Source of the DNA: Pyrrhosoma nymphula
Lineage: Eukaryota > Arthropoda > Insecta > Odonata > Coenagrionidae
Assembly: GCA_963573305.1 (NCBI GenBank)
Contig: OY754329.1
Coordinates: 136,139,422 to 136,203,421, forward strand
DNA: 64,000 bases
Direction: 5' to 3'
In this document: in pieces, positions 1 through 12,138 of the stretch
Numbering within the stretch: position 1 is the stretch's first letter
Layout of the letters: each line of letters opens with the position of its first letter
Position numbers and translations under genes: made by a program
The notes under the pieces: generated by a model
The model's database searches: none
What the model was told of the DNA's origin: nothing
The model's input: only the letters and a program-made list of their open reading frames with translations

Positions 1-120
1 GCTTCCTTTCATCTTCACCACCACAGCTCGGGGTATGGATCGGCATGCCAATCGGCATGATGCCGAAGCCGATGTTTGCGTCCTCACTGGATTGGCCTTG
101 CCGATCGGCATAGTGTGGAC
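1..120. repeat. Clustered ATCGGCAT motif, direct and inverted copies
   Basis: ATCGGCAT occurs three times (near 40, 52 and 104), and its inverse ATGCCGA/AGCCGAT appears between them. The local GC content is above that of the surroundings. It could be the edge of a repeat that begins before the window. No function is inferred. Confidence 0.4.
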
Positions 121-1095
121 ATACTTACGTTAAGACTAAGGTTTTAGGGACATTATTGTTGAAGAACCAGAAGTTGCGGAACCACGACAATGTCGTGTGA
201 CCAATCTGTCGCTTAATAATAGAAATATGTCGACGTCGAAATGATGTCACTGTCGATGATCGACAATTTCATGGCCTTCATAAATGGGGTTCCGAGGTTC
301 AAATATGAGTTTCTTGGGACACCTCCTACTAAAAACAAAATTTTATGGGTACCAGGCATTGAGAAAGGGGTTGACCTAAAGTCCCAATATGTGAATTTCA
401 CCTGCGGAGATTACAGGCGACATAAGGAATAGAAATATCCCCCTACACTCTGGTGTTAATAGTATACATTGTATTAAGTCTAGTGTTGTGCTAATGCAGC
501 ACTTCTTCTCTTAGTAGTTGCTGAGATCTACCCTTGCCCGTCAAATATTTGGCAGGCATTGAATCGATAATGGCCTCGCTACCCGGCCAAGTATATAAAT
601 AGCCGTACATTTTTTCTAAACACAAATATTGATTTTATATTGAGGACTTTCCTCTCTAATTAAACGTGATACTGGTAGCATTACTATGCTAATTGAGTAT
701 CATAAGATACTCTTTTGTTAAAACTTGGAAATAGTCGCTAATTTTCAATTTGAAAAATAACCGAAGTACATGATCAACTCGAAGATCGGTTTCATACTCA
801 GTACATACTAAACTCTGAGGGTTGTGACACACATACATTAGTGTATGGGTTTGGCGTCTTTTCTATTGCCTCCTGTCATTTTCATGAAAGATCTGAATTC
901 CATAAAATATTATGTTTATTTCAACGTGTCCATTAAAAGATACTTAATCCTTGAAACCTCGACCCCTAAAAATTAGCCGAACGCTTTACCAGGGTACTGT
1001 TGGTATATTATGATTTCCAGTAATAAATTGGAAATGTCTTCAAACTGTTGAATTTGATTAAATTTTCTCAGGAATACTAGCAGTGTAGTGTAGCC
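1..1095. other. Upstream intron or flanking DNA, no gene seen
   Basis: AT-rich sequence with no convincing exon. The first 120 bases carry four close copies of a GATCGGCAT-like 9-mer in direct and inverted order. The short ORF pair near 213-432 reads open on both strands but has no splice context or recognisable product. Confidence 0.5.
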
Positions 1096-1101
1096 CGGTG
1101 G
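1090..1101 (+). repeat. Left half of a tRNA-like SINE A box split by a transposon
   Basis: The sequence before 1102 ends TAGCCCGGTGG. After removing 1102-2759 and one CGGTGG copy it continues as GTAAGATCTCTGCC at 2766, restoring a tRNA-style A box (TAGCCCGGTGGG) ahead of a B-box-like GCGGGTTCAA near 2798. This suggests the hAT-like element landed inside an older tRNA-derived SINE. Confidence 0.4.
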
Positions 1102-2759
1102 CAGGGATGGGAACGGGTAACTATTAAGTGATTTGGTTACTTTTTTCACTCTTGGTAGGTATGTACCTTAAATGCTACTTTTTCTTCGCTGAGGTCATAT
1201 TTTGTTACTTTTTCGCCCGCTGTTTTCCGCTCTACATTTAATCAATTAGTGAATAAAAAGCTTCAGTAATTGAGATAATTTAATACCTGAAAGCTGAAAC
1301 AGCATGAGGCAGTGACGGACTCAAAACCAAGGTAACGAGAGAATTCGACAATATCACAAATGTATCCAGTGGAGTGCGAAATAAATTAAAAGTTGACATT
1401 ATGATACAGAACATGTTTCGACTTTGGGGGTGGTAGTTCTTCTCGGATTTTGGTTTAAAATTGTTTTTCAGTACAATGTAGCTTTACTGCGAGATGCACC
1501 ACTGCATGCGTCTTTCTCTCTCGTAGCATTTTTTTCTGCCCAACTCTAGAGCTGTAAGCATGTACCTACCTGTTATATAAAAAATGATAAGAAGAAGGTC
1601 TATGCAGCATCGTAATTGTTTGTAAATATTACCAAAGTTGGTTTCTTCTTTGGTATTACGTGCGCGGCATACTTTCCAGTCTTTTTTCCTTCATATAATT
1701 TTTTTAAATATTTATCTCCTTGACACCTTTATGTGATTATGGTGGGTGGGGGTTGTGTATGTGAAGGGGAAGTGCAAATTCTCTAAGTCATAGTTGGCAG
1801 AGATGGACGCAAATGGATTCATGATTAAAAAAATGGAACTAAAAAATTGGAAACTCTTCAATTGAATTCAAGAAAACAAGAGGAAGGTAGCAGTGTTAAA
1901 AATAATCTTGAGGAGTCCGGGCTTGCTTAGGTAATATTGGAGGTTGTTAAAGTAGTACAAGTTGCCCATGCAGAGAAGAAGAGGAAGGTCGTTAAATTAC
2001 AATAGTAATTTGACTCGCACACAAGCCAATGGATTGACGATTATGGCAGTAAAAAGCGTAAAAACTCGGAAGAGCAAATTAATGCGTTAGGTGTTCTTTT
2101 ACTCTTGTCGTTCATGAAGCAACTGTGCATTTTTCTATAAATACATTCTTTTACAACCATTACTTTTTTAGCATTTATTACATAAGTTTTTACAGTTATC
2201 CAATTTTTGTATATATTTTTATATGATATTTTTAAGTATCTTAAGCCCGTAGTTAATCCATGAAACAAAATGAATACAAGTAGAGTCATATTCAAGTACA
2301 AGAACCGCAAAGTTTCCAAAGAACAATGTGACAAATTGCTTAATCTGGTGGTACCCAATCTTCTAGCCTGCCGAGTACCCAGCCTAAACTCATCATCATC
2401 AGAACAGTTTTTAAAGCGTAATTAAATATATCCAAACTTTACTCAGTGTTATAAGTATTCTCTTTCGTATTTTCCTTCTCTCTAGTAATAATTTGTAATT
2501 TTTGTAAACATTTTTATGCAATACCTTGTATCGGAAGCAGTTAATGCATGTACTGAAATAAGTGTAGATTAAATGGATTAAAAAATTATTTGAAACTCAC
2601 TTGAAGTAGTGTCTAATTCGAGTTCCATCAACTCGATATTTTGGTTACATTATCCATTTAGTTTGTCTGTCTAAAGTTACTACATATTTTGTTACTATTC
2701 TTTAAAAGAGTAGGTTACTTGTTTTCTATTTTTGCATATACTAGTAGTTACTATCCCTG
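1102..2759 (+). mobile_element. Decayed hAT-like DNA transposon, about 1.66 kb
   Basis: The left end begins CAGGGATGGGAAC and the right end is TAACTATCCCTG, which reads CAGGGATAGTTA on the other strand. Both ends are strewn with GTAAC/GTTAC motifs, as is common near hAT termini. The 6-bp sequence CGGTGG directly flanks both ends (1096-1101 and 2760-2765), which fits a target-site duplication, although classical hAT duplications are 8 bp. The interior has no intact transposase, only a C-terminal relic at 2264-2425. The ends and the relic are seen; the superfamily is inferred from them. Confidence 0.6.
2264..2425 (+). pseudogene. hAT transposase C-terminal relic
   Basis: An open frame runs from just after TGA at 2261-2263 to TAA at 2423-2425, with an internal ATG at 2270 (51 codons from there). 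It contains RVIFKYKNRKVS followed by EQCDKLLNLVV. That spacing resembles the end of hAT dimerisation domains, in which an F-S-x-A-G-R-like segment is followed by K/R-N-R-L and then a K-L-L-x-L stretch. A serine-rich tail follows. The catalytic domain upstream is not recoverable by eye. The relic lies inside an element with hAT-like ends, and each observation supports the other. It is too short to be a working gene, and an exact family needs a profile search. Confidence 0.45.
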
Positions 2760-3319
2760 CGGTGGGTAAGATCTCTGCCGGCTTGGTCTAATGGTCGCGG
2801 GTTCAATTATATCTTTAGTTGTGGTCATGGTTTAAGGCCTCAGCGTTGTATTTACCCAGTTATCAGTGATGCTGATTTTCAAGCAATAAGATATGAATTT
2901 TTCTCGTGCTTCACACTGGGTCAGGTCTTCTATGACGGCCGAAGTTTCGATCGGAGACTTTCCCATCGTCTTCAAGGCTGATGAAAGATAGGAAAGTCTC
3001 CCAGAGAATACTAACAACTAGTATATGCAATATATATAATAGACAACAAGTAACCTATTCTTTTAAGGAATAGTAACAAAATAGTAACTAAACACCGACA
3101 GACTAAATGGATAACCTAACCAAAATATCGAGTAGATGGAACTCTAATTAGATACCGCTTAAAATTAAGCTGCAAATATTTTTTTCAATCCATATAATAG
3201 CCTTTTATTTCAGCCAATTAACTGCTTCCGATGCAAGGTACCTATTGTGTAAAAATGTTTACAAAAATTCCAAATAATTACCAGGGAGAAGGAAAATACA
3301 AATGAGAATACTTGTATCA
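2451..3319. repeat. Long inverted repeat: two hAT ends facing each other
   Basis: About 2451-2750 is repeated in inverse orientation at about 3010-3319, with roughly three quarters identity by eye over about 300 bp. Shared landmarks are TTTTGTAAACATTTTTA, CGGAAGCAGTTAA, CGATATTTTGGTTA and GCATATACTAG, all in mirrored order. The left arm is the 3' end of the 1102-2759 transposon. The right arm is a second, truncated copy whose tip (CAGAGAATACTAAC at about 3002) matches the transposon end imperfectly. The spacer of about 260 bp holds the SINE remnant. Confidence 0.75.
2766..2830 (+). repeat. tRNA-derived SINE fragment
   Basis: GCCGGCTTGGTCTAATGG followed by TCGCGGGTTCAA resembles a second tRNA-style block (A-like, then B box). 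There is no acceptor stem, so it is not a tRNA gene. It continues the sequence interrupted at 1102. Confidence 0.45.
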
Positions 3320-5585
3320 CTTCACATCAGCTATTCGCCGGGAAAGCATCACTTCTTTTATTTCAAGCAATAGATTTTGACAAATAATCATCTGTGGTAT
3401 GTTTTTGTGATTTGACCAATTAGAGAGGTAGCTGATTTTGCTGTTTCAGCAATTTTGTTGTTGTCAGAGTGCCACTGGCAGAATCAAAATTGTGTAAACA
3501 ACAAAGTTAATACTTTTATTAAGGATACGGATTGTTTCACTATGTTACGCCTCATTCAATCAACTTTTAGTTATTTGCTGCACTGATCTTTTTGGCCATT
3601 TTCACTTGAGAAAATATATTGCATTAGAAAACAGCCTTAGGCTATAATCGGACCCATGAACTTCTAGTTTTCAATATCAGTCATAAATTATCGATGACTG
3701 TGTCATAGTAATGGGATTCCGTTTCGTATTTGGCGCCCGGCTATCCGAGAATGACGCGCTGGTCGCCATTAACCTTCTACGTTGGCACGCCAGGGCGATA
3801 AGGTCGCCATCGCTTGGTTTATCCTCTTCGTATCTGCCTGCCACGTGTGCTGGGTTGAACGTGCGCTGGCTAGCATTCCGATCGTGGTTGGGAAGGATGG
3901 ACCGATCGAGACCAAAGCACGCAAGCCGATTGAGACCTAAGTGTCCGTGCAAATAGTGAGAGAATCCGGAGCGGTTGTGGTCCTCGTTCCGAAGCGCGTG
4001 ACACGCACTTCGGTGAACAGAAGGACGCTGGATGAGTTTAAGAATTTGCATCTTGAAGCTTCATCTGTTTAGTATCAGCGATATTTTTATGAATGAGGAT
4101 GACAATAGTTATGGTAAACACATTGTCTTAGAATTAAAACTGAACCAATTGATAAATGGTTTAATGAGGCTTGACAAACTTATTTTACTGATGTTATATT
4201 TCGTCCAACTTCCTTCAAACTTTCGTGAGCCGTGTTACCGATGTAAAACAAAGTCATTTCATGGAAGATGTCGTGGACAATATTTAAACACCGTTGTATC
4301 CAATTCGCTCAAAGCCTAATGGTAAATCTTTTCATGTTTTTATTGGTTCCACTCTTGGATTTGGATAAGTAAGCCACCTGCAGGGCTTTTTATCCTGTAT
4401 GAGGTAATGCTAATTTGCTTCGTCCGTTTCTAAAAGGATATTTAATCTCATTCATTAAGGGGGGACACTTTCTGCGTCAGTAATGTTCATCCATATTTTT
4501 AAAAATGGTGTCGTCCTACTTTTACAGGGAAAAAATAACATTTTGCCTTTCTCGAGAACTACCGACTTTCTTTAGTTCTCATTCACTGAGCGAATCGTGC
4601 GTGGGCTCGCTTTGTGCGAGTCGACGGCGAGTCTCGCTATCTGCCAAAGTAAACGAGGCGACAACGGTTTTGTTCTTTATTTTTCTTTCTTGAGCATTTG
4701 TGGCGGATTTTATGCCCCTCGAATACCAATCAGCCACTCCTGATTCGTAATGAGGTGTGCGTTGTGGCCGCGAAACGCCCGAATTAGTGCAGCATCCATA
4801 GCAATCGTGGCGAAACTAATGGACTATCGGTCTCACGATTCGCTTGAATTCTTAATTTGCTAGGGGCCAAGGAAGTGGAACCCATCGAAAACGTTGAAAG
4901 GTCATTCGATATGGATTGTGCGTTCTATATTCGCTACGAAGGGTTCAGAATTTTAAATATTTCTCATCAACCTGTAAATTATGAAAATAGTAAACTTTCA
5001 AGGAGCTACCAAAATCGAGTTTTAATGAAATATAACGAAATATGCTTCAAGTATGCGAAAATGTATCCTGAATGAAGGTTACAACTATTCACAATTTCAA
5101 AAAGTTTTAGCTATCAACTTATTCTATTCTATTCTATTCTATTCTAGGTTTATAATAAAAATATTTTTTTCTGTGAAAATTAGATATAGATTGGTGTATG
5201 AACCTGGGCGGGTTTCGGGTTTTATTTTTTGCCATGACATACTACTTTCGCTTACTTACCTGTTTCAAATATGATTAGCCGATTAGTTGTTCCCCTCAAT
5301 TTTTTGATACTGTTTCTTAACACATCGAAAGTGAGAATGATCTTTTTTGTTTCGCCTACTTTCGCTTTTTAGCCTCTATGGTTTTAAGTTTATCATGTAA
5401 GTAAATAGTATTGTAAGGTAGGATTTTGTGGCCAATGTTAGATAGTGAGCATAGCTTACCTGTAAGTAACTTCAATATGAAAATATAGCATACATTTAAT
5501 TTACGCTATACCTTTTTTCGAATGAATTATGAATGTTTCTTCAACGATGAGCCAATCGCCTAATCGGCTTCGCTCCTATCCGCAG
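3320..5585. other. Upstream intronic or flanking DNA with a GC-rich islet
   Basis: Mostly AT-rich. At 3700-4030 a CpG-containing islet reads open on both strands (124 codons on -, about 81 on +). Neither translation shows a known domain, and no good splice sites border it. The remainder (4030-5585) holds a TTCTA microsatellite and nothing else I can support. Confidence 0.45.
5121..5147 (+). repeat. (TTCTA)n microsatellite
   Basis: About five consecutive TTCTA/ATTCT units in an AT-rich stretch upstream of the first recognised exon. Confidence 0.85.
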
Positions 5586-5875
5586 ATCCCCCTCCGAGAA
5601 CAGGTACCAGGCCACCACGACGACGGTGACCCGCAGGTACGCATCCTCAAGCGACAGCCCCAAGGTCGTGACTACGACGACCACGGTGACGAGGTCAACG
5701 GGAGGCCGGCCGGAGGAAGAAGCAGAGGAGGTTCAGGAGACGCGAGCGGTCAAGAAGAAGTTCCCGGCCGCCGCATCGCCGTCGCCCGCCGCCGCCCCCG
5801 CCACCACGGGCTTCTCGAGGGTGGCCAGGGGCGGATCCGTGAGGGCCCTCTCGCAAAAGTTCCAGCAGGCAGCCG
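5586..5875 (+). CDS. Exon A of a multi-exon cytoskeletal-scaffold-like gene
   Basis: An internal coding exon of 290 nt. It follows a pyrimidine-rich acceptor (CTTCGCTCCTATCCGCAG) and ends at donor G|GTGAGTG. It enters in phase 2 and leaves in phase 1. The frame opens S-P-S-E-N-R-Y, then has two Thr-rich patches (TTTTVTRRY and TTTTTVTRS), an acidic stretch (PEEEAEEVQE), a basic K-K-K-F-P, an Ala/Pro linker, and a more ordered end (GSVRALSQKFQQAA). GC content and third-position GC are far above the flanks. The protein looks disordered except for the final helix-like segment. Part of a larger gene whose start lies upstream. The family is not recognised with confidence; smoothelin-like is a guess. 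Confidence 0.8.
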
Positions 5876-6013
5876 GTGAGTGCATACCTCACCACGATAC
5901 CATTCGACTAAATTCCCCGCTATTTATGTTTTAAAATTAAACCTAACCAAAGGGGGCGTCCAGAGAAAGATGTATGTTGCTTCGGAGGGGACGTATTCCG
6001 TCAAAATGATATA

Positions 6014-6173
6014 AACGAAACAAATAGTAATGTTCCACACTTTATTTTAAAGGCATTGACCGGCTTCAACCTATAAATGTCATTTTCAAGGTACACATTT
6101 TTCGACATGTGCGACATTTATTTGCCAGTCGGTACTTGAAAATAATGAGTGGAACATTACTATTTGTTTCGTT
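6014..6173. mobile_element. Foldback MITE with 25-bp perfect ends
   Basis: Bases 6014-6038 are an exact reverse complement of 6149-6173. Inside, the arms continue with imperfect pairing (ACCGGC... near 6058 against GCCAGTCGGT near 6125). On the minus strand 6057-6091 reads TTGAAAATGAC, a short stem, then TGAAGCCGGTC. This resembles a mutated version of the hammerhead-like tip seen in the other hairpins here. No ORF of note. Confidence 0.75.
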
Positions 6174-8387
6174 CCTATCATGAAATTCCACAAAGTGAAG
6201 CCTTCTACAATCAGTTATTCTGTCAAAATAGGTCCATGAAATGGAACCAAGTTCTTAATTTGTGCTTGAACTTGAGGTTATCTTCCTATTTTTTTCTTAA
6301 TACACCTTTAGAAGAGCAGGGTTATTGTTTTCAGACGAGAAAGTTGTCCATGCATGGATATTTACCCAGAAAAAATCTATTTTACTTAAGCAGGATTCTA
6401 ATCAGTTTCTTCATTAGAGGTCAAGTGTGTTAGCATAACTAATCCACTTTAATTGAATACGACTCCGTAAGTGTTGGTTCTGTGCCTCTGAAATACACCG
6501 AGCTTAGCGGTTTAGTGACAAAAGTACGCTACAAAAACATCGAATCCATTTTTTGCATTCCTCATGATTTTTGGAAGTAAACTTTCTCGAGTAATAGCAC
6601 AACTGTAGAGCGTGCACAGTTAACTTGGTTCCTGTTCATTATAACTAACTAGTACTCGGTAAATTCAAGCTGCCTTGCAATAGCGTTGCAAAATTTCGTT
6701 ATTCCTGGCAAAATGTCTTATTGATATTTCTCTTCAAATTACCCAATTTTTTCAAATTTTGGATGGTTTGAGATGTTGCGCGGCGGTTTGAAACTGAGAG
6801 GATGGCATTTAGGTGTCTTTCATGGCCGCCCCCACTTAGGTGTCGCCAAAATCGTGTGATGTGGATCGTATCTAAACTATTTGATTGTCTTTGGTCAACC
6901 CATGTTTCGTAACCTCATGTAAATATGAGTCTCGTTTCCCCAGTTTCCTTCGCCTCCCAACATACGTCAAAATCCACGCGCACCTCAACTGTGGCCCGTC
7001 GGTCAAGTTTTTGTGTCGTAACTATGATTTTTACCCGATATCTCTTGCTTAAATGTGGTAAGAAGGTGCGATGACTGTCATCGGAGAGTAATATACTCCT
7101 AACAGAAGAAAATATCGTGTAACCATGTGCTTTGCTAAGGTTTAACATTGGCTCTGCTGTTGCTGTAATTTAATTCATAAAAATAAATCATAAAAATTTG
7201 TCTCGCCCCAGGTCTTTGCTAGTTTTCCATTCCATTTTTATTGACAAAATTTGTACTTTCCTACAACTATCAATTTCATTTATGCGACTGGTCTTGCCTT
7301 GATTGAGCACTCTTTGGCCTTGAGAAGATGTAACTGAGCTCAAAAATATAATAGAGAGCTCTGTAAAACTACAATCATTGTTATTAAAAATGGATACTAG
7401 TTGCTTCCACAAGATCACGCCTGAAATCTAAAAATGTATTATTTTTAATCTTTATCAAGGTGCTATTAATTGGAGATACCTCGATGAATAAATAATAAGT
7501 TCCGCTAACATTTAAAAAAATGTGCCTGCCGGTGGTGGAGAACGCTCTAATAATCACGATATGTTAATAGGTTGAAATTATTGGATCGAAAATTTTTCGG
7601 CTACAGCGAATTGGTTATTCAGGTAAGCTATGCGAATAGTCCGATTTCAATGGTGATGCTTTTTACCCAGATCTCTGATAGACTTCACTCTTTCATTGAC
7701 GTTACGTTTTTGCAGCCGTTACGGTAGTCAGCAAGCGAAGAAGTTAGCAAGAGAACCTTAACCTTAGGGAAAATTCTGCAGCACCGCTTGGCAGAAATCT
7801 CAGGACGTTAATTCTCCGTGAAAACACACATCTTCCTCGCTTGGACGAAAAAGCGAGTTTGTTATGATCCTTAGTATTTAGTGAGTTTTTAGCCAAGTCA
7901 AGGAATGTAGTCCTTATTTGGCTTGGACGACATTCAATTCTAAATTACAGTATAAATGGATCCACATTCTTTCTTTTAGATTATAAATTATGTTAACCGC
8001 ATAAATAATTCTTTTGTAGGCACTGTACTTCTAAATATTGATTGGCCTTTTATTAAAACTATTCCTTTTCTGGGTCTTTAACATTCGAGTCCATTTTCTG
8101 TGAAAAAAGATGTCTGAAAAGATGAGTTTGTTTTCCTTAAGAAAAAGGATCTCCACGAACCGAGAAAACCCTGTACTCTTGCCAAATTACACCGCTCTCC
8201 TGCCAAATTATATTTTGATCCTTCTGGTGAGAGAAGCAAACTTTTTCGGTTTGGACTGCTTACATTTGCTCATATAAACTTTTTCATTTTGTAAAGTATT
8301 TATTTTTACGTTTACGACCCCTCACAAGACGGTCGGTTGGTTCGTATTTAATTTTTCATGAGAAACCCGGGTGACAATCTCCATTTC

Positions 8388-8583
8388 CCCGGATAGCAAT
8401 GGTGTTACGTCAAATGATGACCTTTGGGTCGCGGGTTCGAGTCCCGCCTAGGGAGGATTTTTCACTTCCAAGGGCATGGTTGTGTGTGTTCGTCCGTTGT
8501 TGAATGTTAATACCCCGACGTAAAGGCCAATGAGAGCTGTTTTCGGTGGTGAATAGATAAATAAATAAATAAATAAATTTATA
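8388..8583 (+). mobile_element. tRNA-derived SINE with (AAAT)n tail
   Basis: A perfect RNA polymerase III B box, GGTTCGAGTCC (8434-8444), lies about 40 bp after an A-box-like TAGCAATGG (8394-8402). A body of about 110 bp follows and ends in repeated AAAT (8557-8580). No closing acceptor stem is visible, so it is a SINE and not a tRNA gene. Confidence 0.75.
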
Positions 8584-10529
8584 AAATATTTCCGGGATTA
8601 ACGCCTTAGTGTATGGTATAAACGTTATTTCCTCTTGTTTTTCCTGTTATTCAAACGGAGAGTAATAGTTTAACGATCTTCTACAGTAGAGGTCATCTCT
8701 CTCAGAGCTCTTATTGTTTGCCAGTGGTGTACAAAAGAGGTTTTCAACGAAAATAAGATATTGGAGGTCGAAAAAAAAATGGAATTACAACCATAGTTTT
8801 CTCAAAACTAGGCGCCTAGATGCTTTGAAGAGGTGGCATTCAAATTAAATTTACTGACATCAAAACGAGCATTGAACTTCTAGCTAAGAAGCATCAGACG
8901 CAAGAATCTCATTGATAAAAGAGAGTGACTACAAAATATTTTCTTGTTTAAAATTTCAAGGGGGCGATTATGGAAAAACGTTGTCTAAAACCCTTTATAG
9001 GAGGCGATAGTTTAAAAAAAAGGTTGAGAACCCCTGGTGTGCTGGAACACCAGTAGGTACTTGGAACGAATTGGACGATAATCTATGCAAAATCAAGTCG
9101 TGCCCTTGATGCAATACTTGGGTGATCAAGAAGAAACCGGCATTTCGGTGTCTTCTTGTTCTTTACTTTCTTTCTCCTGACTCCCAACTCCTGGTCTGAT
9201 TAACGCATGCGCTAAAATAATTGTGACTGCCATTTAGTAATCCAGTCGTCTCTACAATTCTTTAGAGTTTTAATCAATTTAAATGTGCAATGACTTCCTG
9301 GTCGTTGGAATAGTGGCTGGAGACCAAATGTGTCACAGTTTGGCCAATGCAAAGTGAATGATTTGTTTTAAACTTATAATTTAGACTTTTGTGCGGAATA
9401 GTCGATTCAGTATTTTCCTGAATTAGGAATAAATTTTCCCCTGATAGTAGAAGAAAAGTAACTCATGAGAGGGCTTATTTTTTACAAATAGCATTCGTAC
9501 CTACTTCCTTTTCTAACTGGCTGCTATTGTTGTTTTTTGCTACACATAGATACTGAATAAAATCGTACTATGGTTAATTGTTGCGGCAAGATTAATTCCT
9601 GATCGGAAGTCGATACATAGAAGACATTTTGAGCAATGGAGGGAACACTGATAAGCATAGTGATTACTCCTTGGTAGTATCTCTTCATCGAAACACTTTC
9701 CTTAAACATTTATCCTAGTAAATCTGTGCATCCTTGCTCTGTTTTCGTCTTCCATCTGGACGCCTATTAGGCATGTACTTCTTTTTTAACTCCTATACAT
9801 TTTTAACTTCGCCCTCCGCCCTTATTAAACCTTGAATATGCTTGAAAATTGTCGATTCTTATGGTGCTGGTTTCGGAACTATCATTTTGACGTAAATGCT
9901 CGCAGGGCAGGCAAATCGCTGACTACACAATCCGTTCCATCTGTTGCTGAGCATTGAAACACGATCCATTGGAGAATGGGAGAGTATCACGTCACGGGAA
10001 GATATTTGGGCTGACTCCATTTGGAACCGTCGCCGATTAATGGGAACGCATAATGTCAATGTCGGTTCTATTTCGAGGCCTTGAGGTGTCCTTAGCGGGT
10101 AGAGATAACACTTGCAGGTCGGTGGCGATCGAGCAAACATAACCGAATGGGGTTCCCATCCCATCCAACGTTGTAAACTATTTTAAGGGTCTGTTATCTT
10201 ATGGGCAAAATATAAAAAACATGAAAAAAATATATTGACAAAATAAACGGAAATTAAATATCTTGCGTTGACGTGAGTTTTGATTAAATTTATAAAGTGA
10301 ATTTTGTATGGCCTTGTGAAAAAATTGTACCCTGGGAACTATCTTTCCATGACACTGATTGATTTTATTTTATCCGTATTATTAGTGAAATCTAAAATCA
10401 TGGTCCGTTACAATGAGTCGCAATCAGTTGTACGCATTGATTTGCCTTATTCCACCATCCCCGGATTGATAAAATATGTATAAACCCAGTCGTCTCAAAC
10501 AGATTAGAGAATTACTGCGAAAATATCAC

Positions 10530-10555
10530 CTGGACTGGTATTTGAACCCGTAATT
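10530..10555 (-). repeat. Degraded tRNA-like SINE B box
   Basis: On the minus strand the sequence reads GGGTTCAAATACCAG, a decayed polymerase III B box. The flanks are too degraded to set element borders. Confidence 0.35.
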
Positions 10556-12138
10556 TCCCTTTTTGGACCGAGTGCTCATAAATGATGACTAAGAATGTTT
10601 TTGAACTGTCCCGTTTAATAAATTCCAGGCTAGTAATCATACATACCTGTATATCAGTACAGTGATTTGTTTCTCGTAGGCTTACTCATGCATTTGCACG
10701 AAACAGTACACGATTTTGATTTGGCTAATTATAAGAGGAAAACTGCATGCCCCTTTTGGGCGGATGATCGGGTAAAATGGGATACTTACTAAAATACGTC
10801 TATTATATTCCTTAAACTGTTCGATAAACCAAATTATTTGTTATGCGAAATTATTATTGCAAAAATTAGAGACACAGCATAACAATTATTTGGTGACTTC
10901 ACTGTTAAGTATTCAACTCCTCTAAAGGTATTCATTTCCGATCCTAAAAGAAGCGGAAATCATCGGGGTGAGAGCCGTCAGTCACCATCTCATAAGTTTG
11001 CGATTCATAACGCATTAATTTTCTGCAAAAGAGCCGCTTCCAATCTCGTTCACCTGTCCCCTTCCATTCTCCGCGGTCGGCTTCCGTGTGTGTGTCTCTG
11101 TTCCGAGATACCGAGTCTATCCGTGACGAAGGAGACCAAATGTGTCCCCATTACTCATCTAAAAGAGTTTGAGGAAGCATCTCCTATACTTCTGCAGCCG
11201 TGAGACCCGGAAGAGAAGTTCAAAAGAGGTTGACTGACGGTGGGAGGAGGGTTGACGACGGTAAATCTGGTGCCTCACTGTTGACAAAAACGGAGAAGCT
11301 AGTGCGTCTGAAAGCTCAAGGTGATTTTACTCTCCTGCGCAAAATGCTCTCATCGAACTAAGCCCATTGGGATGGAACTGTCAGAACATTTCACGCCGTG
11401 ATTTTTTTTTCCGTTACATGATTCATGTCTATGATAGGCAAGAATCGTCGCAGAAATCTATCATATCATAATTTTTGTGCTATCATTTTTGTGCCAGCCC
11501 ATAGCAATTCGTATATTTGTTGTGTTTTTGTCAGGTACTTGCTTATCTGAGCACATTATCATTCCAGTGACTCTCCTTGAAATACCATGAGATACTCTAT
11601 TATAAAGTTAATCCCTGCGTTTTATCACCTTGATCAACATGATGTACAAAACTTTATCAACATGTTTTAATGTTATGGCAACAAAATTATGTATCTAATG
11701 TCATTGAAAATACTTAGACGATTATTTTCATTTGTCTCAGTTTTATCAATGTGGGAGCATATCAGCAAACTCGACAAATTTTTACAAAATTTCAGCAATC
11801 TTTGTGGTACACAATCAGTATTTCAAAAGATTACTACTAATGCTATTTATTTTTAATAAATGAACTCAAAAGTTAAAGGAAAGCCTTTCTAGGCTAAAAA
11901 AAATAGTGAAAATCGATGCACGCTTCACTCCTTCCTGAAGAGTTCTTTATTAGTGTGTTGCTTTATTTATGGGGAAGTTGCTCAATGTTCCTTCGGATGC
12001 GTCGTAGTACATTTTTCCCTGATTGGACCCTGTTTATTTTTTCGGGAGATGAGGAGGGTGACTTGAGGGTGCAAATGGGAGGGTTGAAGAACAGGCGACG
12101 AGTGACATTTGGCAAAAAGAAGAATGAAAAAAATGAGT

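Noticed and set aside
5695..5895. Minus-strand frame opposite exon A
   Set aside because: Gly/Arg-rich mirror of the GC-rich exon; the + strand frame has proper splice borders.
8388..8460. Possible tRNA gene from the perfect B box
   Set aside because: No seven-base acceptor stem or anticodon arm can be closed, and an (AAAT)n tail follows; a SINE.
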